The translations under genes and the position numbers were made by a program. The notes under the pieces were generated by a model. It had not been told where the DNA came from, ran no database searches, and saw nothing but the letters and a program-made list of their open reading frames with translations. Positions 9,653-20,836 of a stretch of DNA of 64,000 nt are shown here, one piece after another; positions within the stretch are counted from its first letter, which is position 1, and each line of letters opens with the position of its first letter. Source of the DNA: Propionicicella superfundia DSM 22317 (lineage in GTDB: Bacteria; Actinomycetota; Actinomycetes; Propionibacteriales; Propionibacteriaceae); NCBI RefSeq assembly GCF_000423465.1, contig NZ_KE384020.1, positions 265,409 through 329,408 on the forward strand, read 5' to 3'.

Positions 9653-10359
9653 CGCGGTGTCCTTCCGCGCGTGTGGGCGAGGAACACGTCCTCCAGGGAT
9701 GCGGTGGCCGTCAGCTCTGCCGTCACGCCTCCGGTCACGATCCGCCCGTCGTCCATGATGTACACGTGGTCGGCGCGGACGGCCTCGGCCATGTCGTGGG
9801 TGGCGAGGACGATCGTCACGCCTGCGTCGCGGAGGCGGTCCATCACGTCCCAGGTATGGCGGCGGGCATGCGGGTCCATTCCGGCGGTGGGCTCGTCGAG
9901 GACGACGAGTTCGGGGCGTCCGATGAGGGCGGCCGCGAGGTTGAGGGCCTGCCGCTGACCGCCCGACAGGCGCCGGAAAGGGATCTCGGCGAAGTCGCCG
10001 ACGCCGAGGTCGTCCATGAGCGGGCCGACCGGGTGGGGCGTGGCGTAGAGCCGCGCCAGATACCCGAGGAGCCGGCGGGGGGTGATCCCCGACCACGATC
10101 CGGGGCTCTGGGGCATCCAGCCCACGCGCAGGCGGTTGGCCGCGCTGCCGGGCGCCTCACCGAGCACGCGGACCGTCCCCGCATCGGGTGTGATGAGCCC
10201 GGTGCAGCACCGGAAGGTTGTCGTCTTGCCCGCGCCGTTGGGGCCGAGCACCGCCGTGATCGCGCCACGCTCGGCGGTCAGACTGAGCCCGGCGAGGATC
10301 CGCCGCGACCCGCGGGTGACGTCGACACCATGGATGGCGACGGCGGCGGGCGGACTCAC
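9649..10359 (-). CDS. ABC exporter ATP-binding protein beside ctaA
   Basis: Cytosolic ATPase subunit of 236 aa that partners the following permease. Walker A GPNGAGKT, signature LSGGQRQ, Walker B VVLDEPTAGMD and the switch histidine in LATHDM are all intact. GTG start. A TAGACT hexamer six bases upstream of the start suggests a leaderless transcript for the ATPase-permease-ctaA operon. Substrate is not predictable from the sequence; ABC-2 exporters of this kind move drugs, lipids or polysaccharides. Confidence 0.9.
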   Translation of the reverse strand: MSPPAAVAIHGVDVTRGSRRILAGLSLTAERGAITAVLGPNGAGKTTTFRCCTGLITPDAGTVRVLGEAPGSAANRLRVGWMPQSPGSWSGITPRRLLGYLARLYATPHPVGPLMDDLGVGDFAEIPFRRLSGGQRQALNLAAALIGRPELVVLDEPTAGMDPHARRHTWDVMDRLRDAGVTIVLATHDMAEAVRADHVYIMDDGRIVTGGVTAELTATASLEDVFLAHTRGRTPR

Positions 10360-10365
10360 GGGGTC

Positions 10366-10371
10366 AGTCTA
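10366..10371 (-). promoter_or_regulatory. -10 element of a leaderless promoter for the ABC-ctaA operon
   Basis: On the minus strand, TAGACT (TANNNT) is followed by six bases and then the GTG of the ATPase gene. This places the predicted transcript start at the start codon. Confidence 0.55.
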
Positions 10372-10529
10372 CGGGCCGCCGCGCCGCGCTCGCCCGGGCC
10401 GGGTTCCCGGGTCATCGACGGCCGTGGGTCGTGGTCTCGACAGGATCGACCATGCGCCGCCCGGGTCACCAGACGGGCGCTCTCATCCTGGGTTCCGGGG
10501 TGCGGACGACCGGGGACGCGGAAAGGGGG

Positions 10530-10545
10530 CCGGAAACGTATCCGG
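10530..10545 (+). promoter_or_regulatory. LacI-type operator upstream of the DUF624 gene
   Basis: CCGGAAACGTATCCGG differs at one base from the perfect palindrome CCGGAAACGTTTCCGG found upstream of the sugar-binding gene at 11349-11364. The central CG and A/T-flanked half sites are typical of LacI-family operators. It lies about 110 bases before the DUF624 start; a weak TAGGGT -10 candidate is at 10590-10595. Confidence 0.7.
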
Positions 10546-10637
10546 GGCAGGTGGTTCGCCGTCCGTCGCGTCCGATGCCGGCCTGAATGTAGGGTGATGG
10601 GGATTCGGGCGTGGCCGCGCCGGGAAGGAGGCGGGTC

Positions 10638-11279
10638 ATGCGAACCCCTCGGTTCGACGTGGAGGCGCCGTTCTGGCGCACGATGGGCCGCATCGGCGAC
10701 ATCATCTTGCTCAATGCGCTGACACTGGTCGCCTGCCTTCCGGTGGTCACCGCCGGTGCCGCGCTCACCGCCCTCTACGACGGCGCCCGCCGACTGCTGG
10801 CGGGGGAGGGCGGATCGGTGACGGCGCTGTTCTTCCGCTCGTTCCGGTCCAACTTCCGGCAGGCCACCGCGCTGTGGGGCATCGTTGCGGTCGCCGGCGT
10901 GGGGGTGGCCGCCTCCTGGTGGCCCGATGTTCCGCCCCTTCTCGTCGGACTGCGCGTGGTCCTCACCGCCGTCTATCTGCTGACCTTCCCCTTCGTCTGG
11001 GTGTTGCAGGCGCGATTCGTCAACACCGTGCCGAACACCCTCAGGAACGCGTTCGTGGTCGCTTTCGGACGGCCGCGGTGGTCGTTGGGCGTGCTCGCCG
11101 TGCACGCAGGGATCCTCTGCCTTGCCGTGGCAGTGGCGATCTGGCTTCCCCAGGGGCTGCTCCTGCTGCTTCTCCTCGGATACCCGCTGGTGGTCTTCGC
11201 CGCCACGCCGCTGGCGGAGCGGGCCATCGCGCCGCTGCTGGCGCAGGCGTCCCAGGCGGGCGCCACCGGCGTCCGCTAA
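10638..11279 (+). CDS. DUF624 (YesL-like) membrane protein
   Basis: A 213-aa integral membrane protein of the DUF624 family. Such proteins often accompany sugar ABC transporters of the YtcQ/LplA type and have no proven function. It begins MRTPRFDVEAPFWRTMGRIGDIILLN, with five or so hydrophobic segments and a polar ALYDGARRLLAGEGG loop characteristic of the family. Start is ATG at 10638 behind a strong AAGGAGG; a GTG 27 bases upstream lacks one. A LacI-type operator lies upstream and a second, matching one lies between this gene and the binding-protein gene. It therefore appears to be in the same sugar regulon. Confidence 0.85.
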   Translation: MRTPRFDVEAPFWRTMGRIGDIILLNALTLVACLPVVTAGAALTALYDGARRLLAGEGGSVTALFFRSFRSNFRQATALWGIVAVAGVGVAASWWPDVPPLLVGLRVVLTAVYLLTFPFVWVLQARFVNTVPNTLRNAFVVAFGRPRWSLGVLAVHAGILCLAVAVAIWLPQGLLLLLLLGYPLVVFAATPLAERAIAPLLAQASQAGATGVR

Positions 11280-11307
11280 CGCTCCGGACACGATCCCGGC
11301 CCGGGTG

Positions 11308-11336
11308 TTGCGCTCGGGACCGAAGTCGCGTAGCTT
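11308..11336 (+). promoter_or_regulatory. promoter of the sugar ABC operon
   Basis: TTGCGC at 11308-11313 and TAGCTT at 11331-11336 are separated by 17 bases, a standard sigma-70 layout. The predicted transcript start near 11343 lies just before the palindromic operator, so bound repressor would block initiation or clearance. Confidence 0.65.
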
Positions 11337-11348
11337 GCAGCCAAGAGA

Positions 11349-11364
11349 CCGGAAACGTTTCCGG
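11349..11364 (+). promoter_or_regulatory. perfect LacI-type operator of the sugar ABC operon
   Basis: CCGGAAACGTTTCCGG is a perfect 16-base palindrome placed just downstream of the predicted transcription start. The likely ligand is the LacI-family protein encoded at 14592-15689, the last gene of the same operon, which implies autoregulation. Confidence 0.8.
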
Positions 11365-11448
11365 ATGTGGCCAGCGTGGGCACCCGAAGACGGCTCTCGG
11401 TAGCAGCTCCACATCCGGCCGATGATGGCCGGATAGGAAGGTTGATCA

Positions 11449-12792
11449 ATGAGGCACCACAAACTGTTGCGTCTGCTGAGCGCAGGAGCGGCCGCACTCG
11501 CCCTCACCGGAACGTTGGCGGCGTGCGGATCTCCCTCCAGCGGCGGCACCGCGGGCTCGGACGGCAAGGTGTACTACCTCAACTTCAAGCCCGAGGTCGC
11601 CGATGCCTGGAAGAACCTCGCGACCGAGTACACGAACGAGACCGGCGTCGCCGTCAGCGTCCAGACCGCGGCGTCCGGCACCTACGAGACCACGCTGAAG
11701 TCCGAGATGGCCAAGTCGGAAGCGCCGACGCTGTTCCAGGTGAACGGGCCCGTGGGCCTCGCCACGTGGAAGGACTATGCGGCCGACCTGTCCGACACCG
11801 CGATCTACAAGAATCTGACCGACCAGAACGTCGCGCTGAAGAGCGACGACGGGAGCCAGGCGCTCGCAGTTCCGTTCGCGATGGAGACCTACGGCATCAT
11901 CTACAACAAGGCCCTGCTGCAGAAGTACCTGGCGCTGCCGGGCGCCGCCGTGACGTCGATCGACCAGATCGACAACCTCGCCACGCTGCAGAAGGTCGCC
12001 GAAGGCATCCAGGCCGACAAGAGCAAGCTGGGCGTCGAGGGCGCGTTCACGTCGGCCGGGTTCGACTCGTCCTCCGACTGGCGCTTCCACACCCACCTGG
12101 CGAACGTCCCGCTCTACTACGAGTACAAGGCCGACAACATCACCGGCCAGCCGGAGTCGATCAAGGGGACGTACCTCGACGGGTACAAGAAGATCTTCGA
12201 CCTGTACCTGCAGAACTCGACCACCAAGCCGTCGCTGCTGTCGAGCAAGACGATCGAGGACGCCAACTCCGAGTTCGCGTTGGGCAAGGCCGTCTTCTAT
12301 CAGAACGGCACCTGGGCCTACAACGACATCAAGGGCAAGAAGGTCGCCGACGCCGACATGGGGATGCTGCCGATCTACATCGGCGCCGAGGGCGAGGAGA
12401 ACCAGGGCCTGTGCACGGGCTCGGAGAACTACTGGGTGATCAACAGCAACGCCTCCGAGGCCGACCAGGCCGCGACCAAGGCGTTCCTCGAGTGGGTCAT
12501 CACCTCCGACAAGGGGCGCGAGGCGCTGAGCAACACCATGGGCTTCGTGACGCCGTTCTCGACCTTCGGCGACTACACGTCGACCAACCCGCTGGTGCTG
12601 GCCGACGCCGCCTACCAGAAGGCCGGGAAGACGCCGGTGAGCTGGAACTTCACCACCATGCCGTCGCAGAACTGGAAGACCACGCTGGGCCAGGCCCTGC
12701 TGCAGTACGCGCAGGGGACCAGTGACTGGGACGGCGTGAAGAAGGCATTCGTCGACAACTGGGCCGTCGAGTACAAGCTCGTCCACTCCTGA
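11449..12792 (+). CDS. sugar ABC transporter substrate-binding lipoprotein
   Basis: Extracytoplasmic solute-binding protein of family 1, 447 aa, anchored as a lipoprotein: a basic N-terminus, a hydrophobic stretch and the lipobox LAAC with its cysteine near residue 26. The mature part is rich in aromatic residues and shows the family's periplasmic-binding layout (VNGPVGLATWKDYAADLS, ETYGIIYNKALL, YQNGTWAYNDIKG). ATG with AGGAAGG ahead. It is the first gene of the operon, behind a promoter and LacI operator. Oligosaccharide or monosaccharide specificity cannot be read from sequence; no glycosidase is nearby to hint at it. Confidence 0.93.
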   Translation: MRHHKLLRLLSAGAAALALTGTLAACGSPSSGGTAGSDGKVYYLNFKPEVADAWKNLATEYTNETGVAVSVQTAASGTYETTLKSEMAKSEAPTLFQVNGPVGLATWKDYAADLSDTAIYKNLTDQNVALKSDDGSQALAVPFAMETYGIIYNKALLQKYLALPGAAVTSIDQIDNLATLQKVAEGIQADKSKLGVEGAFTSAGFDSSSDWRFHTHLANVPLYYEYKADNITGQPESIKGTYLDGYKKIFDLYLQNSTTKPSLLSSKTIEDANSEFALGKAVFYQNGTWAYNDIKGKKVADADMGMLPIYIGAEGEENQGLCTGSENYWVINSNASEADQAATKAFLEWVITSDKGREALSNTMGFVTPFSTFGDYTSTNPLVLADAAYQKAGKTPVSWNFTTMPSQNWKTTLGQALLQYAQGTSDWDGVKKAFVDNWAVEYKLVHS

Positions 12793-12800
12793 CGCCTGCC

Positions 12801-12831
12801 GGTGGTGCGGGGGCGCTCCCTCCGCACCACC
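12801..12831 (+). terminator. intercistronic stem-loop after the binding-protein gene
   Basis: Two 13-base arms (12801-12813 and 12819-12831) pair with one G-U wobble around a five-base loop. It sits between the binding-protein gene and the first permease gene. In comparable sugar ABC operons such hairpins reduce expression of the permeases or stabilise the upstream message. Confidence 0.65.
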
Positions 12832-12860
12832 GACGGCCGGACCCCGAAGGAGCCTGACTT

Positions 12861-13703
12861 ATGAAGAAGATCCTCCCACGCTGGGGCTGGCTGTTCACCG
12901 GCCCCACCCTCGTCGCGTTCCTGATCGGGTTCGTCATCCCGTTCGTCCTGGGCGTGTACCTCTCGTTCACCCGGTTCACCACGATCACGCGGACGACCTG
13001 GGTCGGGCTGGCGAACTACGCCCGGGTGTTCGGCGACAGCGTCTTCCTCCACTCCCTGTGGTACACGGCGGCCTTCTCCGTCGTGACGACCCTCGTCATC
13101 AACGTCGCGGCGTTCGCCGTCGCCTACATGCTCGTGAAGGCCATCAAGGGCTCGAACATCTTCCGATCGGTCTTCTTCATGCCGAACCTCATCGGCGGCA
13201 TCGTCCTCGGCTACATCTGGCTGCTCCTGCTCAACGGCGTCCTCAGCCTGTGGGCGCGGTCGATCACGTACTCGGAGACCTTCGGGTTCTGGGGCATGGT
13301 CGTCTTGATGTGCTGGCAGCAGATCGGCTACATGATGGTGATCTACATCGCGGGCCTCCAGTCGGTGCCCGAAGACGTCATCGAGGCGGCCAAGGTCGAC
13401 GGGGCGTCCAACCGGACGATCCTGTGGCGCATCATCATCCCGCTCGTCATGCCGTCGATCACGGTGTGCACGTTCCTGACGCTGACGAACGGGTTCAAGA
13501 TGTTCGACCAGAACCTCGCGCTCACGAACGGGGCGCCGTCGCGGATGTCCGAACTGCTCGCCCTCAACATCTTCAACACGTTCTACGGCCGGCCCGGGTT
13601 CGAGGGCGTCGGCCAGGCGAAGGCCGTCATCTTCCTGCTCATCGTCGCGGCGATCTCGCTGGCCCAGAATTACTTCACCCGCCGGAGGGAGTCGAAGGCA
13701 TGA
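12861..13703 (+). CDS. sugar ABC transporter permease, first subunit
   Basis: Inner-membrane permease of the MalF/UgpA (BPD_transp_1) type, 280 aa, six membrane helices. The EAA loop that contacts the ATPase reads EAAKVDGASNRTILWRIIIP. ATG start with AAGGAG ahead. It ends in a four-base ATGA overlap with the second permease, so the two are made together. The operon encodes no ATPase; as in many actinobacteria, a shared MsiK-like ATPase encoded elsewhere probably energises it. Confidence 0.94.
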   Translation: MKKILPRWGWLFTGPTLVAFLIGFVIPFVLGVYLSFTRFTTITRTTWVGLANYARVFGDSVFLHSLWYTAAFSVVTTLVINVAAFAVAYMLVKAIKGSNIFRSVFFMPNLIGGIVLGYIWLLLLNGVLSLWARSITYSETFGFWGMVVLMCWQQIGYMMVIYIAGLQSVPEDVIEAAKVDGASNRTILWRIIIPLVMPSITVCTFLTLTNGFKMFDQNLALTNGAPSRMSELLALNIFNTFYGRPGFEGVGQAKAVIFLLIVAAISLAQNYFTRRRESKA

Positions 13704-14533
13704 CTGAGACACGTCGCCCGCGGGCGTGGACGGTGTTCTTCTCGCTGCTGTCCGTCGCGTACGTCTATCCGATCGTCCTCGTCCTCATCAACTCGTTCAA
13801 GGACAAGGTCTTCATCGCCGACAACCCGTTCACGCTCCCCACCGCCGAGTCGTTCGTCGGTCTCGGCAATTACGAGCGCGGCGTGCAGATGACCGACTTC
13901 TTCGCGTCGTTCGGGTGGTCCCTGGTCATCACGGTCGGCGCGACCGCACTCATCCTGCTGTGCACCTCCATGAGCGCGTGGTGGATCGTGCGGGTGGACA
14001 ACCTGTTCGCGAAGTCGCTGTACACGTCCTTCCTGTTCAACCTCGTCGTGCCGTTCCAGATGGTGATGTTCACCCTGTCGTGGTTCACCGACCTCCTCGG
14101 GCTGGGCACCCCGTTCGGGCTGTGGATCGTGTATCTCGGCTTCGGCGCGGGACTCGCCGTCTTCATCTTCACCGGCTTCGTGAAGTCCATTCCCACCGAG
14201 CTGGAGGAGGCGGCGCTGATGGACGGCTGCGGCCCCGTCCGCACGTTCTTCTGGGTCATCCTGCCGGTGATGAAACCGGCGATCGTGACGGTCGGCATTC
14301 TGCAGGTCATGTGGCTGTGGAACGACTATCTGCTGCCGTACCTGACGCTCGACCTGAAGCACTACAAGACGATCCCGATCGCCGTTCAGTATCTGAAGGG
14401 CGGCTACGGATCGGTCGACATGGGGGCGATGATGGGAGTCCTCGTGCTCGCCATGGTCCCGGTCATCGTCTTCTATCTCGCATCCCAGCGGCACATCATC
14501 CGCGGGGTGGTGTCGGGAGCGGTGAAGGGCTGA
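13700..14533 (+). CDS. sugar ABC transporter permease, second subunit
   Basis: Inner-membrane permease of the MalG/UgpE type, 277 aa. It has six hydrophobic segments and the EAA loop EAALMDGCGPVRTFFWVILP. Start is ATG at 13700, overlapping the previous stop. The C-terminal QRHIIRGVVSGAVKG is typical of the family. Together with the preceding permease it forms the membrane channel. lacI follows 58 bases later. Confidence 0.94.
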   Translation: MTETRRPRAWTVFFSLLSVAYVYPIVLVLINSFKDKVFIADNPFTLPTAESFVGLGNYERGVQMTDFFASFGWSLVITVGATALILLCTSMSAWWIVRVDNLFAKSLYTSFLFNLVVPFQMVMFTLSWFTDLLGLGTPFGLWIVYLGFGAGLAVFIFTGFVKSIPTELEEAALMDGCGPVRTFFWVILPVMKPAIVTVGILQVMWLWNDYLLPYLTLDLKHYKTIPIAVQYLKGGYGSVDMGAMMGVLVLAMVPVIVFYLASQRHIIRGVVSGAVKG

Positions 14534-14591
14534 ACGCGGCTCACCCCGGCACGACACGTAGGCATCGGGATCCATCGAGGAGATGAGCAGT

Positions 14592-15689
14592 GTGGCCGGA
14601 ATCACCATCAAGGAGCTCGCCGAGATCTGCGGCGTGGCCGTGAGCACGGTGTCGCGGGCCATGAACGACCGGTCGGACGTGAACCCCGAGACGCGCATGC
14701 GCATCCTCGCCGCCGCGCACGAGCACGGGTACACGCCGAACGCGAGTGCGCGGAGTCTGAAGATCGCAGCGACTCGATCGGTCGCCGTGATCATCCAGGG
14801 CGAGCCGGGGCAACTGTTGTTCCAGATGCTCGGCCAGTTGGAGCAGCAGTTGGGCGACGAGGGGTACGACGTGATCGTGTCCCATGTTCCCGAGGCGCGG
14901 GCGCACGCCAGCACGGTCGAGCGGATCGTCGACGACGGGAAGTTCGCCGGCGTCGTGTTCCTCGGCCGCTACGGCGATCGCGCCGACCGCAGCGCGCCCG
15001 AGCTGAGCCGCAAGCTCGCGTCCATCGACGTGCCGATGGTCTTCTGCACGACCGTCGAGTTCTCGGACTCGCCCGGCCTGCACTCCTCGGTGTCGGTGGA
15101 CGACAGGGCGGGCGCCTACGAGCTCACCCGCCATCTTCTCGAGCAGGGGCACCGGAGGATCGCCTTCGGCGGCACCGGCATCGCCGGTCACCACCGGCAC
15201 CCGTGGGCGTTGCGACTGAGCGGCTACCGGGCCGCACTCGCCGAGGCAGGTCTGGAGGCGGACCCGGGACTGGTGATCGCGTCGATCCACCCGCAGCGGC
15301 TGTACACCATGACCGACGGCTACGAGTCGGCAAAGGCCTGGCTGCGGAGCGGCCCCCCGCCCTTCACCGCCATCGTCGGAGCGTGCGACGCCACGGCCAT
15401 CGGAATCGGGCGAGCGCTCCACGAGGCGGGCATCAGCGTGCCCGAGGACTGTTCGCTGACGGGCTTCGACGGGCTTGAGGCGGCGTTCTTCACCACGCCG
15501 ACGCTCACGACCATGCGGCAGCCGCTCGACACGGTCGCGCAGCTCACCAGCCGCGTCCTGCTGTCGGCGATGTCGGCCGCGCCGCGCGCGACCGAGCAGA
15601 TCTGGATCCGCGGCGACCTCGCGGTGGGCGAGTCGACCGGTCCCGCTCCGGCCGAAGGCGTCCGGATCGACGTGCGCGCGCTGGCGTAG
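14592..15689 (+). CDS. LacI-family transcriptional regulator of the sugar operon
   Basis: A 365-aa repressor with an N-terminal helix-turn-helix (TIKELAEICGVAVSTVSRAMNDR) and hinge (TPNASARSLK), followed by a periplasmic-binding-like effector domain. GTG at 14592 is preferred because GAGGAG stands nine bases upstream. An ATG at 14583 is also in frame but directly abuts that ribosome site. As the last gene of the transporter operon it likely binds the CCGGAAACGTTTCCGG palindromes and is released by the imported sugar. The ligand is unknown. Confidence 0.92.
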   Translation: MAGITIKELAEICGVAVSTVSRAMNDRSDVNPETRMRILAAAHEHGYTPNASARSLKIAATRSVAVIIQGEPGQLLFQMLGQLEQQLGDEGYDVIVSHVPEARAHASTVERIVDDGKFAGVVFLGRYGDRADRSAPELSRKLASIDVPMVFCTTVEFSDSPGLHSSVSVDDRAGAYELTRHLLEQGHRRIAFGGTGIAGHHRHPWALRLSGYRAALAEAGLEADPGLVIASIHPQRLYTMTDGYESAKAWLRSGPPPFTAIVGACDATAIGIGRALHEAGISVPEDCSLTGFDGLEAAFFTTPTLTTMRQPLDTVAQLTSRVLLSAMSAAPRATEQIWIRGDLAVGESTGPAPAEGVRIDVRALA

Positions 15690-15720
15690 CGGCCGGACAA
15701 CGGCGCGGCACGGCGGTCCA

Positions 15721-15760
15721 CGACGAGGGGCGCCACCCGGATGGGTGGCGCCCCTCGTCG
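15721..15760. terminator. strong terminator between lacI and hppA
   Basis: Perfect 18-base-pair hairpin (arms 15721-15738 and 15743-15760) with a four-base GGAT loop. It lies between two convergent genes, so it can end both the sugar operon and hppA transcripts. Confidence 0.9.
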
Positions 15761-15783
15761 TCAGGGTGCTGCGGGAGGAGCCG

Positions 15784-18423
<2,640 letters not shown>

Positions 18424-18471
18424 GATGAGTCCTTCTCCGTGGTGCCGTCAACATCGGCGTCGTCGGTTCGT

Positions 18472-18564
18472 GTGTGTGCCACACTTCTGCGCCTGCAACC
18501 CTACGAGCGTGGGACGCAAGGCGCGCCGATGTTGGAAAACTGGTCACCGATGTCCGAAGTGTGG
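18472..18564. promoter_or_regulatory. candidate control region between hppA and sufR
   Basis: The 205-base divergent gap holds GTGTG-N3-CACAC at 18472-18484. CCACACTTC at 18479-18487 is also repeated in perfect inverted orientation at 18556-18564. A TAGGGT hexamer on the minus strand (18498-18503) could be the hppA -10. The repeats may be sites for SufR or another regulator. Confidence 0.4.
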
Positions 18565-18628
18565 AACGTCTGACCCGCGATGCCGGGCCGGAGTTTGGAT
18601 TTGGGGCGAAAAAGGAAAGAATGAAGTT

Positions 18629-19357
18629 GTGAAAACGGTAGGCGATCCCCGCGAGACGGAGCCGGACGTGGCTCCGGCACCCGCCGTGGACGGCGACGCC
18701 ACCACCCGGGAGCGTGTCGCCCGGTCCATCCTGCAGTACGGGCCGTCGACGGCGGCCCAACTCGCCGAGCGGCTGCATCTCACCCCGGCGGCCGTCCGGC
18801 GGCATCTGGCCACGCTCGTGGAGGCGGGCCACCTCGTCCCGCGCCGCGAGCGGGTCTTCGGGCCCCGCGGGCGCGGGCGCCCGGCCAACGTGTTCGTGAT
18901 CACCGACCAGGGCCGGTGCGAGTTCTACCAGGCCTACGACGATCTCGCCATCAAGGCCCTCGACTACCTCCGGGAGTCCGCCGGGCCGCATGCGGTGGAG
19001 CAGTTCGCCGAGTACCTGTTCGCGGCGGTGGCCGCCCGGTTCGACGACGTCCGCACCGACGAGCAGGACCTTCCCCGCGTCGAGACCCTGGCCGAGGTCC
19101 TCAGCGAGCAGGGGTACCTGGCCGGCGTCGAGCCGATCGAATCGGGCACCCAGCTCTGCCAGTACCATTGCCCGGTCGCGCACGTGGCCGAGCGCTACCC
19201 GCAGTTGTGCGACGTCGAGACCCGCGTCTTCGCCGATCTGCTCGGGAGCCATGTGCAGCGCCTCGCCACCATCGCGCGCGGCGACGGCATCTGCACCACG
19301 CACGTCCCGAAGCCCGTCCCGAACCCGTTGCACCCGTCACCGAGGGAGAACCAATGA
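18629..19357 (+). CDS. sufR: SufR-type Fe-S-sensing repressor
   Basis: A 242-aa DeoR-like/winged-helix regulator that controls suf operons according to Fe-S status. The N-terminal helix-turn-helix ([24 protein letters not shown]) and wing ([12 protein letters not shown]) are clear. The C-terminal domain carries clustered cysteines CQYHC and PQLC, consistent with an Fe-S cluster site, plus GICTTH. GTG at 18629 with AAAGGAAAG ahead. It overlaps sufB by four bases and is divergent from hppA, so it likely represses its own operon. Confidence 0.9.
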   Translation: MKTVGDPRETEPDVAPAPAVDGDATTRERVARSILQYGPSTAAQLAERLHLTPAAVRRHLATLVEAGHLVPRRERVFGPRGRGRPANVFVITDQGRCEFYQAYDDLAIKALDYLRESAGPHAVEQFAEYLFAAVAARFDDVRTDEQDLPRVETLAEVLSEQGYLAGVEPIESGTQLCQYHCPVAHVAERYPQLCDVETRVFADLLGSHVQRLATIARGDGICTTHVPKPVPNPLHPSPRENQ

Positions 19358-20793
19358 CTCAAGTCAAGCCCATGCCCGGTCTGGGGGCCACCCAGGATGA
19401 GCACATCGCGGCGCTGGGGAACTACCAGTACGGGTGGCACGACTCCGACGCGGCCGGCGCCGTCGCCCAGCGCGGCCTCACCCCCGACGTCGTCCGCGGC
19501 ATCTCGCACCTGAAGGACGAGCCGGACTGGATGCTGCAGCGCCGGCTGAAGGGACTGCGGCTCTTCGAGCGCAAGCCCATGCCCGCCTGGGGCGCCGACC
19601 TCGGCGAGATCGACTTCGACCAGATCAAGTACTTCGTGCGCTCCACCGAGAAGCAGGCGGCGAGCTGGGACGACCTCCCCGCCGACATCAAGAACACCTA
19701 TGACCGGCTGGGCATCCCCGAGGCCGAGAAGGCGCGCCTCGTCGCCGGCGTGGCCGCCCAGTACGAGTCCGAGGTCGTGTACCACAAGATCAACGAGGAA
19801 CTGGAGAAGCAGGGCGTCGTCTTCCTCGACACCGACACCGGCCTGAAGGAGCATCCCGAGATCTTCGAGGAGTACTTCGGCTCGGTGATCCCGGTCGGCG
19901 ACAACAAGTTCGCCGCCCTCAACACGGCGGTGTGGTCCGGGGGGTCCTTCGTGTACGTGCCGCCGGGCGTCCACGTGCGGATTCCCCTGCAGGCCTACTT
20001 CCGGATCAACACCGAGAACATGGGGCAGTTCGAGCGCACGCTGATCATCGCCGACGAGGGCTCCTACGTGCACTACGTCGAGGGCTGCACCGCCCCGATC
20101 TACTCGACGGACTCGCTGCACAGCGCCGTCGTCGAGATCATCGTGCGGAAGAACGCCCGCGTCCGGTACACCACGATCCAGAACTGGTCGACCAACGTGT
20201 ACAACCTCGTCACCAAGCGCGCGATCTGCGACGAGGGCGCGACCATGGAGTGGATCGACGGCAACATCGGCTCGAAGGCGACCATGAAGTACCCCGCGGT
20301 CTACCTGATGGGCGAGCACTCCCGCGGCGAGACCTTGTCCATCGCGTTCGCCGGCGAGGGGCAGCATCAGGACGCCGGGTCGAAGATGGTGCACTGTGCG
20401 CCGCACACCTCGTCGTCGATCATCTCCAAGTCGGTGGCCCGCGGCGGCGGCAGGTCGTCGTACCGGGGCCTCGTCCAGGTGCAGGAGGGCGCGCATCACG
20501 CCGCCTCCTCCGTGAAGTGCGACGCGCTCCTGGTGGACACCATCAGCCGCTCCGACACCTACCCGTACGTGGACGTCCGCGAGGACGACGTCTCGATGGC
20601 GCACGAGGCCACCGTGTCGAAGGTGAGCGACGACCAGCTCTTCTACCTGATGAGCCGCGGCATGGGCGAGGACGAGGCGATGGCGATGATCGTGCGCGGC
20701 TTCGTCGAGCCGATCGCGCGCGAACTGCCCATGGAGTACGCGCTGGAGCTCAACAGGCTGATCGAACTGCAGATGGAAGGGGCCGTGGGCTGA
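19354..20793 (+). CDS. sufB: Fe-S cluster scaffold subunit SufB
   Basis: Core subunit of the SufBC2D scaffold on which Fe-S clusters are built in the cytosol. The 479-aa protein shows the family's beta-helix region ([19 protein letters not shown]), YVEGCTAP, and the C-terminal block with KCDALL and MSRGM. Start ATG overlaps the sufR stop. Unlike mycobacterial SufB it contains no intein. sufD follows after 43 bases. Confidence 0.96.
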   Translation: MTQVKPMPGLGATQDEHIAALGNYQYGWHDSDAAGAVAQRGLTPDVVRGISHLKDEPDWMLQRRLKGLRLFERKPMPAWGADLGEIDFDQIKYFVRSTEKQAASWDDLPADIKNTYDRLGIPEAEKARLVAGVAAQYESEVVYHKINEELEKQGVVFLDTDTGLKEHPEIFEEYFGSVIPVGDNKFAALNTAVWSGGSFVYVPPGVHVRIPLQAYFRINTENMGQFERTLIIADEGSYVHYVEGCTAPIYSTDSLHSAVVEIIVRKNARVRYTTIQNWSTNVYNLVTKRAICDEGATMEWIDGNIGSKATMKYPAVYLMGEHSRGETLSIAFAGEGQHQDAGSKMVHCAPHTSSSIISKSVARGGGRSSYRGLVQVQEGAHHAASSVKCDALLVDTISRSDTYPYVDVREDDVSMAHEATVSKVSDDQLFYLMSRGMGEDEAMAMIVRGFVEPIARELPMEYALELNRLIELQMEGAVG

Positions 20794-20836
20794 CCCCGGC
20801 CGCACGAGAGCACGCGAGAGAAGAGTACGGAGAAAG

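Noticed and set aside
19354-20793. Possible intein in SufB, as in mycobacteria
   Set aside because: The protein is 479 aa and collinear with ordinary SufB; there is no inserted splicing domain.
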